The position numbers and the translations under genes are program-made. A stretch of 64,000 nt of DNA, taken from Macrostomum hystrix. Taxonomy: Eukaryota > Platyhelminthes > Macrostomidae. Below the pieces are notes generated by a model. It worked only from the letters and a program-made list of their open reading frames with translations. It searched no databases and was not told the origin of the DNA. The stretch lies in the NCBI GenBank assembly GCA_950097015.1, contig CATNEN010000005.1, positions 5,447,501 through 5,511,500 of the forward strand. Direction: 5' to 3'. The stretch's first letter is position 1. The number at the start of each line of letters is the position of its first letter. Shown here piece after piece: positions 34,101 to 44,000 of the stretch.

Positions 34101-36950
34101 CGCAGCCCACCACCCCCTAAATACACGCAGCCCACCACCCCTAAATACACGCAGCCCACCACCCCTAAATACACGCAGCCCACCACCCCCTAAATACACG
34201 CAGCCCACCACCCCTAAATACACGCAGCCCACCACCCCCTAAATACACGCAGCCCACCACCCCCTAAATACACGCAGCCCACCACCCCTAAATACACGCA
34301 GCCCACCACCCCCTAAATACACGCAGCCCACCACCCCTAAATACACGCAGCCCACCACCCCCTAAATACACGCAGCCCACCACCCCTAAATACACGCAGC
34401 CCACCACCCCCTAAATACACGCAGCCCACCACCCCTAAATACACGCAGCCCACCACCCCTAAATACACGCACACCACCACCCCTAAATACACGCAGCCCA
34501 CCACCCTAAATACACGCAGCCCACCACCCCCAAAAAACACGCAGCCCACCACCCCCTAAATACACGCAGCCCACCACCCCTAAATACACGCAGCCCACCA
34601 CCCCTAAATACACATCCCAATCAACCGCCATAAAACTAATCACCAACCTCCTCCGCAGCCAGGTCTCGCACAAAGAATGAAGCGGCCTGCGTGCATGGCG
34701 ATCCACCAGGGAATTCCCTGGACACAAGCCGCTGGTCCTTGCCAAGGCTCATTGTGCAGATGCGCACACTACTAGACGCAGCCTCGGCCAATGGCTCCTC
34801 GCCGTCAGCTTGCACAACAGCTGGTGCTCCTCCGGCCGTGGACTTGGAGATGCGCAATGTCACCGTGATGACGCCACAGACCGGACGGTTGGCAGCGCCG
34901 GTGGCCGCTGATTTGGCGGCTTCGGCAGCATCGACTGCCAATGGTGCCATGGGATCCTGGGAGAAACAAGGAGCGCAAGGAACGATTTCTTAATGATCCG
35001 ATGAAGCTGCAACTCTAGAGTACTTCATTATCGTGAACCTCACCAGTGCAGAGTACAGCACCAGTTCACCGGGATCAACCATCGCCGTTGTCAGGGACTC
35101 TTCGACTGCCTGTTTCAGCCACTGCCTCAGCACTGGCACGAAGGCCACGTTGACGGCGCGAGTGATTCGCAAACTGAAATAAACGTCCGGCCGTTCGCTG
35201 AACGCGGCAGTGACGCGGGCGACGTGCGGAAATCTGGCAGTCAGATCCAGCTGAACGCACAGTTGCAATCGGCCACTGAGGCTCAACTGCCCGAAGCTGA
35301 CAGACGGCCCGACGCCTAGGCGACGTATCCTGGTGGCAAAGTCCATGCGAAACTGGTCACAGTGCAACTCCAGCTGGCACTCCAGCACCAGGCGGTACTG
35401 AGAGGCGCGGTACACCTCTTGAGGCGGGCGGCCCGCGTTGCCCCAGGTAGCGGCGATCTGGGGATGTGGGAGAAATGAAGAAACTATATCCAAAGTGATG
35501 TCAATCCCATCCTGGAAGAGACACTGAATCCCATCCTGGAAGAGACACTGAATCCCATCCTAGAAGAGATACTGTATCCCATCCTAGAAGGAACGCCTTA
35601 TCCATCATACTAGATTCCCTAGCAACCAAATCGCTCCCGAAAGCAAAAGCCTCACTAACCAGGCTCTGATCAGCTTCAGTAGCTTCAAACGCCCTGAGCT
35701 GCCGCACAATGGGCGTGTCCTCTCCCAAGCTGAACCTATCCAAGCTGACACTCTGCAGAAAAGCCGGTCGCCTCTGCTCTAGCTGATAATCCAGTGCTCG
35801 TTTGACAGCCGATTGTATCGACTCGGCTGAGAAGGCCCACCAGCGATTAACGAGAAAGTTGAGCCACTCAGCGGACTCAGCGCCAGTCATGGCGCGCCTA
35901 CGAGTGGCCAGCAGTGCGGCGCGTTGAACGGCCGACCGGGTCAGACGGGAGACCCGGACTCGCCACAGGTGAAACAGAACCGCTAGTAGGACAGTCGGCC
36001 ATGCGCCTGGCGGGAAGATAAGCAACAATTATAATATTAGGCGAGCATAGCTTGTGGCTTGAGCTCTGGTTATGAGATGAGACACAATAGTAGACTTGGC
36101 AAAGAAAGGAGACAGGAGAGATTAGACAGTAGAGAGGATAAGAAAAGAGGAGACGAGAGAGATAAGACAAGAGGAGACGGGAGAGACAAGAAAAGAGGAG
36201 ACGGGAGAGACAAGAAAAGAGGAGACGGGAAAGACAAGAAAAGAGGAGACGAGAGAGATAAGACAAGAGGAGACGAGAGAAATAAGACAAGAGGAGACGA
36301 GAGAGATAAGACAAGAGGAGACGAGAGAGATAAGAAAAGAGTACACGAGAGAGATAAGAAAAGAGGAGACGAGAGAGATAAGACAAGAGGAGACGAGAGA
36401 GATAAGACAAGAGGAGACGAGAGAGATAAGACAAGAGGAGACGAGAGAGATAAGACAAGAGGAGACGAGAGAGATAAGAAAAGAGGAGACGAGAGAGATA
36501 AGACAAGAGGAGACGAGAGAGATAAGACGAGATGAGACGAGAGAGATAAGACAAGAGGAGACGAGAGAGATAAGACAAGAGGGGACGGGAGAGATAAGAA
36601 AAGAGGAGACGAGAGAGATAAGAAAAGAGGAGACGAGAGAGGGGAGAGAGAGATAAATGAGAGAGTAGAACAGCTAAGATAAGAGAATCAAAAGACAGGA
36701 GAGGGAGGGAGAGACTAGATAGGGGTAGATTAGAGTTAAAGGATAAAGAGAGGGTAAAAAAAGTAAATTAGAACTCAGTCAGCCAGATCGAATCAATTAT
36801 CTGAGCCTTCCTCTCACCGCTAAATCCCAAGCAGCCAAGCGCGTAAGCGATCAGTACACAGCCGGCCACAACCAAGTATAGCAGGATCATCTGCAGCTGC
36901 TGATTGGACGCGTGGTCTCCGAGGATTTCTTGCTCCCATGGAGACGGCAT
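19257..36950 (-). CDS. Extended-synaptotagmin/tricalbin-like protein: anchor, SMP, seven C2-like modules, 29 exons
   Basis: Assembled by hand from 29 exons totalling 5007 nt, 1668 residues, with compatible phase at every junction (exons are in the five sub-entries). Order: membrane segments within residues 20-65; SMP lipid-transfer domain about 75-298; C2-1 degenerate (about 315-460); C2-2 (478-600); C2-3 (673-800); C2-4 degenerate (823-960); C2-5 (986-1102); C2-6 (1181-1300); low-complexity linker with polyAla and polyGln (1300-1480); C2-7 degenerate (about 1490-1625). Proteins with an ER anchor, SMP and C2 domains tether ER to plasma membrane and move lipids in a Ca2+-regulated way. C2-2, -3, -5 and -6 keep the Asp-rich loops expected for Ca2+ binding. 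Mammalian E-Syt1 has five C2 domains, so seven is more than usual. Least certain parts: the weak GTTGGT donor of exon 4 and the junction after exon 26. Confidence 0.8.
19700..20095. repeat. 21-bp minisatellite in E-Syt intron 28
   Basis: About 18 copies of GGGGGCGGATGACTAGAGTA with GATCGGAG, TTAAGTAA and AAAGAAAG variants. It fills almost the whole intron between exons 28 and 29. It is C-rich in the sense (minus) transcript. A long minus frame across it (PPYSSHPP-type repeats) is a repeat artefact joined to the real exon 29. Confidence 0.95.
20585..20885. repeat. ~41-bp G-rich minisatellite in E-Syt intron 26
   Basis: About seven copies of a ~41-bp unit including GGAGGTGGTCGGTCAGGGAA followed by GGGCCGTGTGTAC. 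It lies 100 bases upstream of the exon 27 acceptor on the minus strand. Confidence 0.93.
21280..21430. repeat. CAGA/GACAGA microsatellite
   Basis: Simple (CAGA)n tract interrupted by GAGACAGACAGACAGA blocks, in intron 26 of the E-Syt-like gene. Confidence 0.95.
21766..28039 (-). CDS. E-Syt-like exons 20-26: C2-5, C2-6, polyAla/polyGln linker
   Basis: Exons 27833-28039, 27378-27455, 25481-25624, 25212-25368, 24914-25122, 24257-24346, 21766-22233. C2-5: VTFRLVAGRKLMAADFNGKS then DPFVRV, SLEPQWNEEF, VMDFDAVGKNDYLGE. An acidic and Pro-rich linker (exons 22-23) precedes C2-6: HVEVTIISGSSLMAADLDGT then SDPYVV, TLNPVWRESF, TYDKDPVGKDDFLGE. Both have full Ca2+-loop Asp sets. Exon 26 ends C2-6 (GHLVLRC) and continues into polyAla and polyGln runs coded by GCT/CAG-type triplets. 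Exon 26 can either stop at TAA 21760-21762 or splice on with donor ACT|GTGTAA; the phase match with the next exon favours splicing, but a short isoform ending here is possible. Confidence 0.75.
22235..24185. repeat. ~16-17-bp minisatellite in E-Syt intron 25
   Basis: Roughly 115 copies of GGGTGAGATTTGGTAA with GGAGTGAGA, GGATTGAGA and GAATTGGTA variants. Blocks of several variant units recur, showing higher-order duplication. It fills nearly all of the intron between exons 25 and 26. The GGGTGAGATTT word also opens the 31-bp array at 37.2-37.8 kb. Confidence 0.97.
25625..26440. other. Unique part of E-Syt intron 21
   Basis: About 800 bases of AT-rich intron without a recognisable element. 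The intron 21 satellite begins beyond it. Confidence 0.5.
26445..27170. repeat. ~23-bp minisatellite in E-Syt intron 21
   Basis: About 30 copies of CTACCTTCTATCTACCCTAG plus ATT, with ATGTCCC, TTTAACTTTCTA and CTATATCTA variants. More diverged than neighbouring arrays, hence probably older. Confidence 0.93.
28568..31199 (-). CDS. E-Syt-like exons 12-19: linker, C2-3, C2-4 (degenerate)
   Basis: Exons 31114-31199, 30806-30820, 30302-30368, 29999-30195, 29820-29906, 29346-29714, 29109-29198, 28568-28762. Exon 13 is a 15-base microexon (VSSEE). C2-3 in exons 15-17: MEFHLVGGKDLMAMD, GGTSDPFVELRIG, TLEPKWNEW, VWDKDRIGKDFLGD; it retains the key Asp residues. Exon 17 then opens C2-4 (FSFTVHSARNLNVGGKPVEA, then KKSLQPYWGQTF), which lacks the SDP loop and is unlikely to bind Ca2+; it closes in exon 19 with AGELSLECSMI. 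Exon 19 also contains a short polyAla/Thr/Ser stretch. Confidence 0.78.
28880..29075. repeat. GA-rich low-complexity tract in E-Syt intron 18
   Basis: Purine-rich sequence (GAGAGAAGAG, GAGACGAGAGAGAGG) with no clear fixed unit; it resembles the GA-rich arrays at 36 and 52 kb. Confidence 0.6.
31305..31625. repeat. ~52-bp minisatellite in E-Syt intron 11
   Basis: About six copies of a ~52-bp unit containing ATAACAGACAGGGGTAGAGT then GTAGATTCCGAAAA and TTTTTCAACCAATTAG. Confidence 0.93.
31741..34956 (-). CDS. E-Syt-like exons 4-11: C2-1 (degenerate) and C2-2
   Basis: Exons 34648-34956, 33479-33579, 33294-33403, 33131-33148, 32490-32596, 32340-32423, 31946-32035, 31741-31876. Exons 4-6 form a C2-like beta-sandwich (VCGVITVTLRISK, ASFFVRDL, KWVLLLKDQPL) without the acidic Ca2+ loops. 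Exon 7 is an 18-base microexon (GSGRPI). Exons 8-11 encode a canonical C2: LYIKVHGASNLLGMD, GESDPYC, TKNPKFDCEFHTFV, FLYDYDGRNALRDDFLG. Loop 1 and loop 3 Asp residues are present. Exon 4 is read 309 nt to a weak donor (GTTGGT); phases on both sides agree. The satellite in intron 4 starts about 30 bases from that donor. Confidence 0.78.
32075..32310. repeat. ~65-bp minisatellite in E-Syt intron 9
   Basis: About three and a half copies of a ~65-bp unit containing AGCCAATCCGAAACAG, GAGGGAAGGAAAATTAGAGC and CATTCAATAGGG. Low copy number and divergence suggest an early-stage or ageing array. Confidence 0.85.
32605..33120. other. E-Syt intron 7, unique
   Basis: About 500 bases of AT-rich intron between exon 8 and the exon 7 microexon with no satellite, an exception to the satellite-per-long-intron pattern. 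Confidence 0.5.
33668..34618. repeat. ~24-25-bp C-rich minisatellite in E-Syt intron 4
   Basis: About 38 copies of TAAATACACGCAGCCCACCA plus CCCC(C). The minus (sense) strand is G-rich, with GGGGGTGGTGGG in most units. It reaches to about 30 bases from the exon 4 donor. Confidence 0.97.
35044..36950 (-). CDS. E-Syt-like exons 1-3: membrane anchor and SMP domain
   Basis: Exons 36818-36950, 35660-36006, 35044-35457. Exon 1 begins MPSPWEQEILGDH and carries a hydrophobic span (MILLYLVVAGCVLIAYALGC). Exon 2 opens with a second hydrophobic stretch (AWPTVLLAVLFHLW), so the pair could form the hairpin anchor known from E-Syts. The SMP starts at about AEWLNFLVNRWWAF (compare the WLN...W of E-Syt SMPs), continues LEQRRPAFLQSVSLDRFSLG across exon 2, and ends in exon 3 with FSERPDVYFSLRI and VDPGELVLYSAL. 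Intron 1 holds a 22-bp satellite. Donor GTTAGT after exon 2 is non-consensus at +3. Confidence 0.8.
35505..35590. repeat. Short ~25-bp repeat in E-Syt intron 2
   Basis: Three to four copies of a unit containing AATCCCATCCTGGAAGAGA, a small array in the ~200-base intron 2. Confidence 0.8.
36110..36645. repeat. 22-bp GA-rich minisatellite in E-Syt intron 1
   Basis: About 24 copies of GAGATAAGACAAGAGGAGAC plus GA, with AAAAGAGG and GGGAGAGAC variants. Plus-strand and minus-strand long frames (DERDKTRG, SYLSRLLL) arise from the periodicity. Confidence 0.97.
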
Positions 36951-37194
36951 CGCGACTAAATATCTAATGCTTTATAAAATCTCTAAGTCGATTTAAAAAA
37001 TCTGTCGATCAGATGGCGACAGCAGCGGATTTTCCGCCGGTCACTCTAGAGTGGCGGCTGGAAATATTTAAACAAGAAAACAGCTTTGATTAACTAGCTT
37101 TTCTAGCTAAAATTTTTGATAACTTATAAAATTAAAATAATGAGAATTAAAGGTGCAATTTAAGAACAATGAGACATTTATAAGGATTTAGATT

Positions 37195-37815
37195 TATAAG
37201 TGTAAAGACTTTGCATGTGTGAGATCTGGATGTTAAATGGGTGAGATTTATAAGGGGTGAGTTTATATGGGTGAGATTTGTAAGGGTGAGATTCATAAGG
37301 GTGAGATTTAGGAGTGGTAAGATTATGTAGGGTGAGAATTAGGAGTGGTAAGATTATGTAGGGTGAGATTTAGGAGTGGTAAGATTATGTAGGGTGAGAT
37401 TTAGGAGTGGTAAGATTATGTAGGGTGAGATTTAGGAGTGGTAAGATTATGTATGGTGAGATTTAGGAGTGGTAAGATTATGTAGGGTGAGATTTAGGAG
37501 TGGTAAGATTATGTAGGGTGAGATTTAGGAGTAGTAAGATTATGTAGGGTGAGATTTAGGAGTGGTAAGATTATGTAGGGTGAGATTTAGGAGTGGTAAG
37601 ATTATGTAGGGTGAGATTTAGGAGTGGTAAGATTATGTAGGGTGAGATTTAGGAGTGGTAAGATTTTGTAGGGTGAGATTTAGGAGTAGTAAGATTATGT
37701 AGGGTGAGATTTAGGAGTGGTAAGATTATGTAGGGTGAGATTTAGGAGTGGTAAGATTATGTAGGGTGAGATTTAGGAGTGGTAAGATTATGTAGGGTGA
37801 GATTTAGAAGGAGCT
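37195..37815. repeat. 31-bp minisatellite upstream of the E-Syt-like gene
   Basis: About 18 highly uniform copies of GGGTGAGATTTAGGAGTGGT plus AAGATTATGTA, preceded by a few shorter GGGTGAGATT units. It lies about 250 bases upstream of the start codon at 36950, so it flanks the promoter. Confidence 0.96.
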
Positions 37816-38790
37816 AGTTATTTTAGAATATTCTGTGTAAAAAAATCTAAAAAGTAACAAATTAATTCTGATTAAAGTTTTCCTAACTGCCTAACTTACC
37901 AGAAAACGAAAATTTCTTCTTCTTTTCTGGCTCACTGCTTTAAAAGCCGAAGTTGAGCCTCACTAACTCTTGGTGACCATACATAAAGCCTAATAAATGT
38001 ACACCAGTTCTAACTAGCTGCAGCAAACAAAAAACTGCCTGCACTGAGAACAGGAGTAAAATTTGTGGGTGTTTTACAGTTTATTTGCAAAACAAATGAA
38101 TGAATGAATGAATATATAATAAGAATTTTACTTCTAGAAAAGAAATGAGCATTTTTGCCCGGTAATAGGTAAGCAGCGGAAGAATTTTGTTTTTCTAAAA
38201 CTACGACGAAACCATTTATTCTTCTGAATAAGTTGTAGAAGGTAATCTTGCTTTTTTACGTACACGGTCAGCGTACAAATGTTTTTTTTGTCTATCACAT
38301 TTTTTATCACACGGCTTTCTTTCCTATCTCGTACAATCTTAGGAAAGATTCCATGAAAATATAAAAAACTCTACACATTTACTTTTTAAGCTACTCAAAG
38401 TAAAAATGTGAAAATTTCAAATGCTAAATTTAAAAACGTTTTTGGCTTTTTGCGTAGATAATGGTACAATGTCGAATATTTTTACAGAAATAAATAAGAA
38501 AACGAGATTTGAAACCCAAAAAAAACAGATTTTTAGCAATTTTATTTTAAAATTTTAATATTGTTACTAAATTAGTAATCACATTTCAAAAAACGTTAAA
38601 TTAAGTTCTGATAAAATAACTTTGAGGTTACTGAAGTATTGGCACAAAACTATTCGAAGAAAAAATTAATGGAATCATTAAACAGCGAGCCATCTAGCCG
38701 CTTGAAAAGTATACGATTCTAAATTTTGTCGATATTTTAATTTTATATGTACAAAACAAAAACCAAGCTCCTTATTTTTAGCTCTGCTCT
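37816..38790. other. AT-rich intergenic DNA
   Basis: About 970 bases between the E-Syt-like promoter side and the SCPx-like 3' side. A short (GAAT)n-like run near 38095. No exon supported. Confidence 0.45.
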
Positions 38791-38799
38791 CCTGTCTGT

Positions 38800-38975
38800 T
38801 CTCTCCCGTGTCTCATTTCTCCCAGGTCTCATCTCTCTCGTGTGTCATCTCTCCCGTGTCTCATCTCTCCCATGTCTCGTCTCTCCCATGTCTCATCTCT
38901 TCTCTGTATCAGCTCTACCGTGTCTCATCTCTGCGTGTCTCATCACGCCCGTGTCTCATCTCACCTTAATCTCTT
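38800..38975. repeat. ~14-15-bp pyrimidine-rich minisatellite
   Basis: About ten copies of TCTCATCTCTCCCGTG-like units with CATGTC and AGGTC variants, about 180 bases beyond the SCPx-like stop codon. Confidence 0.85.
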
Positions 38976-39149
38976 CTCTTCGCTGTTTCATTTTGGGAAC
39001 TCACTATTTGGCTTGACCATTACATCAGCCGAGGTACAGTTACCAAACCCGGAACAATAAGTTCTAAAATTGAACTCGAATGAGTATAGGAAGACAAAGA
39101 TGTCTCAGACAAACTGAGCACCTGACTTAATAGCGCCAAAGCTTCCAAC

Positions 39150-40936
39150 TCAAAGCTTCGCAGCAGCGGCAGCAGAGCCGCCAAGTCTTCTATACAATGC
39201 CACTGAGCAGCTTGAGCCCAATCCGAAATTGTGCTGCAAGGCCCACATATCCTCATCAACCAGAGGTACCTGCCGACCATTGGCCACGCCACGGTGCTGC
39301 CAAACAATTTCGGCGCATTGGGCCACGCCGCTAGCACCGATCGGGTGACCTTTGGACATCAAACCGCCTGAGGGATTGATTACCTGCTGCCGTCCGGTCA
39401 CAAAAACAGCTCCTTCGCCGCTAGTTGGCGCCCATCGGCCAGCCTTGAAGTACTCGGGTCCACGGCCAGTATCGGCTAGATCCAGAGCTTCATAGAGCAT
39501 CAACTCGTTGCTAGCGAAACAGTCGTGCAGCTCCACAATGCGCAGCTGGGTCCTGGGATCGAGTCGCTGTCTATGGTAGATCCTACTAGAAGCAACGCGA
39601 GCTTGAGTTAAGCCGCATAGACTAGAGAAGCCGCCGCCTTTGACATTGCTCCCGTGCTCAAAGGTGTCAGAAAAATCGCTGACAATTTCCTGATCGACTA
39701 GTTCGGTCACTGGCAGTCTTCTCCCAGACCACCAAGCTGCTGTCGCCATGACAACGCAAGCGGCGCCAGTAGCTACGGGAGCGCAAAAACTAACCCGAAT
39801 TGGCGGACAGAGCATGGGAGCTTTGAGCAGCTGGTCTGGCGACTGCGGCTTGACCCGGCTGAGCATAGCTCTGGGATTCTGCGAGCCGTGCGTGCGCGCC
39901 TTGTAAGCCACTGAAGCCAGCAGCTGCTCTGACATCATGGCCGGCTGATTGGCAGCGTCGCGATATTCAGCAGCCGCGCCCGCAAACATTCGAATCTGTG
40001 CGATAGATTTTTTGTTTAAATGCTTAGGTATTTTTGTATTTTGAGACGCGAAGCTTGTAATGACCTTGGTTAGAGCTGGTCTGATCTAGAGGTCAGGAGT
40101 TCGAGTCTCTGTTCAAGGGAAACAAGGGGTTGTATACTATAGACACTTGAATGGAGATCGGAGGGAGTGAGTGGCACGGTGGTTAACGCGGCGAAGCGAC
40201 ATTCATTTGGGGCTTAGCAGCGGAGAGAAGGCTTGGAGGCTTGTCGTGCAATTTACGCCCTTGAGGGCCAACCTCCAAGGCACAGTGCGAGTGCACAGTT
40301 CCTGACGATGAGAAAGTCAGAGCGGATTTACAGACCTGTTAAATGTGCAGAATTGCCTCCTCGCTGGCTGCGTGTCTAGTGTCACCAATTTATGCGCCAT
40401 GGCTTGCATCCTGGATAATCGCATAGATTGTGACTCTCACTTACAACATCGCTTGTCCACTGAGACATTCCAGACGTGCAGAGGTCGCGACTGCCTCCCA
40501 GTTGACTAACCCGATCGCAGTGCCGACCAACCGGGTCCGGCCTTTCAGGATATCCTCGACTGAGACCACCGCGCTCCATCTGTTCAAATCCCAGGACTAG
40601 AACCGGACCGCAATTTGTTCCCAGTGTGCCAGACAACAGCAAAGATCGGGCTAAAGCGATGGCCGAACTGCCAGACGAGCAGTTGTTGTTCACATTGTAG
40701 ACTGGAGCACCAGTTAGGCCCAGTCTGTAGACAGCACGCTGACCTGCAGCCGGATCTCCGTAACAATAACTAGCCACCACAGCCGACACATCGGTGTAGC
40801 TGATGCCGGCGTCCTGAAGAGCTTCGGCAGCAGCCGCGGCAGCCAGTTGATCGTAGTCGAAGCCCGGACTATCGGCTGCTGGTTGAGGCCGGCTAAATTG
40901 AGTCATGCCGGCGCCGACTATGAGAATGCGAGACAT
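39150..40936 (-). CDS. SCPx-type peroxisomal 3-ketoacyl-CoA thiolase, two exons
   Basis: Exons 40445-40936 and 39150-39995 (1338 nt, 445 residues), junction phase 0. Thiolase of the sterol-carrier-protein-x class, which cleaves branched-chain and sterol side-chain 3-oxoacyl-CoAs in peroxisomes. The nucleophile is the Cys in NNNCSSGSSA (about residue 86). The active-site blocks ELHDCFASNELMLYEAL (about 321) and NPSGGLMSKGHPIGASG (about 381) are intact, as is ALQHNFGLG. The protein ends AAAKL-stop; AKL is a type 1 peroxisomal targeting signal. Mammalian SCPx is about 547 residues with a C-terminal SCP2 lipid-binding domain, which is absent here. The intron carries a SINE and a tRNA-like fragment. 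Start chosen at MSRILIVGAG, the usual thiolase N-terminus. Confidence 0.88.
40060..40125 (+). other. tRNA-like fragment (possible second SINE head)
   Basis: CTTGGTTAGAGC resembles a tRNA D-arm/A-box and CAGGAGTTCGAGTCTC resembles a T-arm/B-box, about 25 bases apart. I cannot fold a complete acceptor stem, so this is not called a tRNA gene. It lies in the SCPx-like intron just before SINE copy F. Confidence 0.3.
40150..40400 (+). mobile_element. SINE copy F, sense orientation on plus
   Basis: A-box-like TGGCACGGTGGTTAACGCG, then GACATTCATTTGGGGCTTAG, GAGAGAAGGCTTGGAGGC, AATTTACGCCCTTGAGGG, CCAACCTCCAAGGCAC, GACGATGAGAAAGTC, and the 3' block GAATTGCCTCCTCGCTGG then GTGTCTAGTGTCACC. The B-box segment present in copy C is deleted. 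It is inserted antisense to the SCPx-like gene; its 3' part ends about 45 bases from the exon 1 donor. Confidence 0.82.
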
Positions 40937-41094
40937 GGCTGCGATTCGAGGGCGCTAGCGGTTGTGGGGCTGCAACAGAGGAGCGAAGCCTTTTCGGAAC
41001 TCACACTAACATTATTGAGATTATTAGCACTTGCTATTCAATAACAGAATATTGCTATGAGATTCGAATGATAAAGAATTGGGAATTTGTAGAA

Positions 41095-44000
41095 TATTAT
41101 ATAGAGATTTGTTAGATATCTAATAGATATTCGTTGGATATTGGATAGAGATTTGTTAGATATCTAATAGATATTCGTTGGATATTGGATCGAGATTTGT
41201 TAGATATTGGATAGAGATTCGTTGGATATTGGATAGAGATTCGTTGAATATTGGATAGAGATTTGTTGGATATTGGATAGAGATTTGTTGGATATTGGAT
41301 AGAGATTTGTTGGATATTGGATAGAGATTCTTTGGATATTGGATAGAGATTCTTTGAATATTGGATAGAGATTCTTTGAATATTGGATAGAGATTCGTTG
41401 GATATTGGATAGAGATTTGTTGGATATTGGATAGAGATTTGTTGGATATTGGATAGAGATTTGTTGGATATTGGATAGAGATTATTTGGATATTGGATAG
41501 AGATTCGTTGAATATTGGATAGAGATTCTTTGAATATTGGATAGAGATTCGTTGGATATTGGATAGAGATTCGTTGGATATTGGATAGAGATTCGTTGGA
41601 TATTGGATAGAGATTTGTTGGATATTGGATAGAGATTCTTTGGATATTGGATAGAGATTCTTTGAATATTGGATAGAGATTCTTTGAATATTGGATAGAG
41701 ATTCGTTGGATATTGGATAGAGATTCTTTGAATATTGGATAGAGATTCGTTGGATATTGGATAGAGATTCGTTGGATATTGGATAGAGATTCTTTGGATA
41801 TTGGATAGAGATTCTTTGGATATTGGATAGAGATTCTTTGGATATTGGAAAGAGATTCGTTGGATATTGGATAGAGATTCGTTGGATATTGGATAGAGAT
41901 TCGTTGGATATTGGATAGAGATTCGTTGGATATTAGATAGAGATTCTTTGGATATTAGATAGAGATTCGTTGGATATTAGATAGAGATTCTTTGGATATT
42001 AGATAAAGATTCGTTGGACATTGGATAGAGATTCTTTGGATATTGGATAGAGATTCGTTGGATATTGGATAGGGATTCGTTGGATATTGGATCGGGATTC
42101 GTTGTATATTGGATCGAGATTCGTTGGATATTGGATCGAGATTCGTTGTATATTGGATCGAGATTCGTTGTATATTGGATAGGGATTCGTTAGATATTGG
42201 ATCGAGATTCGTTGTATATTGGATCGAGATTCGTTGTATATTGGATCGAGATTCGTTGGATATTGGATCGAGATTCGTTGGATATTGGATAGAGATTCTT
42301 TGGATATTGGATAGAGATTCTTTGAATATTGGATAGAGATTCGTTGGATATTGGATAGAGATTCGTTGGATATTGGATAGAGATTCTTTGGATATTGGAT
42401 AGAGATTCTTTGGATATTGGATAGAGATTCTTTAGATATTGAATAGAGATTCTTTGGATATTGGAAAGAGATTCGTTGGATATTGGATAGAGATTCTTTG
42501 GATATTGGATAGAGATTCGTTGGATATTGGATAGAGATTCATTGGATATTAGATAGAGATTCTTTGGATATTAGATAGAGATTCGTTGGATATTAGATAG
42601 AGATTCTTTGGATATTAGATAAAAGTTTCGTTGGATATTGGATAGAGATTCTTTGGATATTGGATAGAGATTCTTTGGATATTAGATAGAGATTCGTTGG
42701 ATATTGGATAGGGATTCGTTGGATATTGGATCGGGATTCGTTGTATATTGGATCGAGATTCGTTGGATATTGGATAGAGATTCGTTGGATATTGGATCGA
42801 GATTCGTTGGATATTGGATCGAGATTCGTTGTATATTGGATCGAGATTCGTTGGATATTGGATAGGGATTCGTTGGATATTGGATAGAGATTCGTTGGAT
42901 ATTGGATAGAGATTCGTTGGATATTGGATAGGGATTCGTTAGATATTGGATCGAGATTCGTTGTATATTGGATCGAGATTCGTTGTATATTGGATCGAGA
43001 TTCGTTGGATATTGGATAGGGATTCGTTAGATATTGGATCGAGATTCGTTGTATATTGGATCGAGATTCGTTGTATATTGGATCGAGATTCGTTGGATAT
43101 TGGATCGAGATTCGTTGGATATTGGATAGAGATTCGTTGGATATTGGATAGAGATTCGTTGGATATTGGATAGAGATTCGTTAGATATTGGATCGAGATT
43201 CGTTAGATATTGGATCGAGATTCGTTGGATATTGGATAGGGATTCGTTAGATATTGGATCGAGATTCGTTGGATATTGGATAGAGATTCGTTAGATATTG
43301 GATCGAGATTCGTTGGATATTGGATCGAGATTCGTTGGATATTGGATAGAGATTCGTTGGATATTGGATAGAGATTCGTTGGATATTGGATAGAGATTCG
43401 TTAGATATTGGATCGAGATTCGTTAGATATTGGATCGAGATTCGTTGGATATTGGATCGAGATTCGTTGGATATTGGATAGAGATTCGTTGGATATTGGA
43501 TCGAGATTCGTTGGATATTGGATAGAGATTCGTTGGATATTGGATAGAGATTCGTTGGATATTGGATAGAGATTCGTTAGATATTGGATCGAGATTCGTT
43601 GGATATTGGATCGAGATTCGTTGGATATTGGATAGGGATTCGTTGTATATTGGATCGAGATTCGTTGTATATTGGATCGAGATTCGTTGGATATTGGATA
43701 GGGATTCGTTAGATATTGGATCGAGATTCGTTGTATATTGGATCGAGATTCGTTGTATATTGGATCGAGATTCGTTGGATATTGGATAGGGATTCGTTGT
43801 ATATTGGATCGAGATTCGTTGTATATTGGATCGAGATTCGTTGTATATTGGATCGAGATTCGTTGGATATTGGATAGGGATTCGTTTGATATTGGATCGA
43901 GATTCGTTAGATATTGGATCGAGATTCGTTGTATATTGGATCGAGATTCGTTGGATATTGGATAGGGATTTGTTTGATATTGGATCTAGATTCGTTGTAT

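Noticed and set aside
35898-36578. 226-codon minus frame (SYLSRLLL repeats) running into E-Syt exon 2
   Set aside because: The repeat part is the intron 1 satellite and it enters exon 2 in the wrong frame; the true exon starts at 36006 after a good acceptor.
40060-40125. Functional tRNA gene
   Set aside because: A- and B-box-like words are present but no full cloverleaf or acceptor stem could be built; more likely a SINE head remnant.
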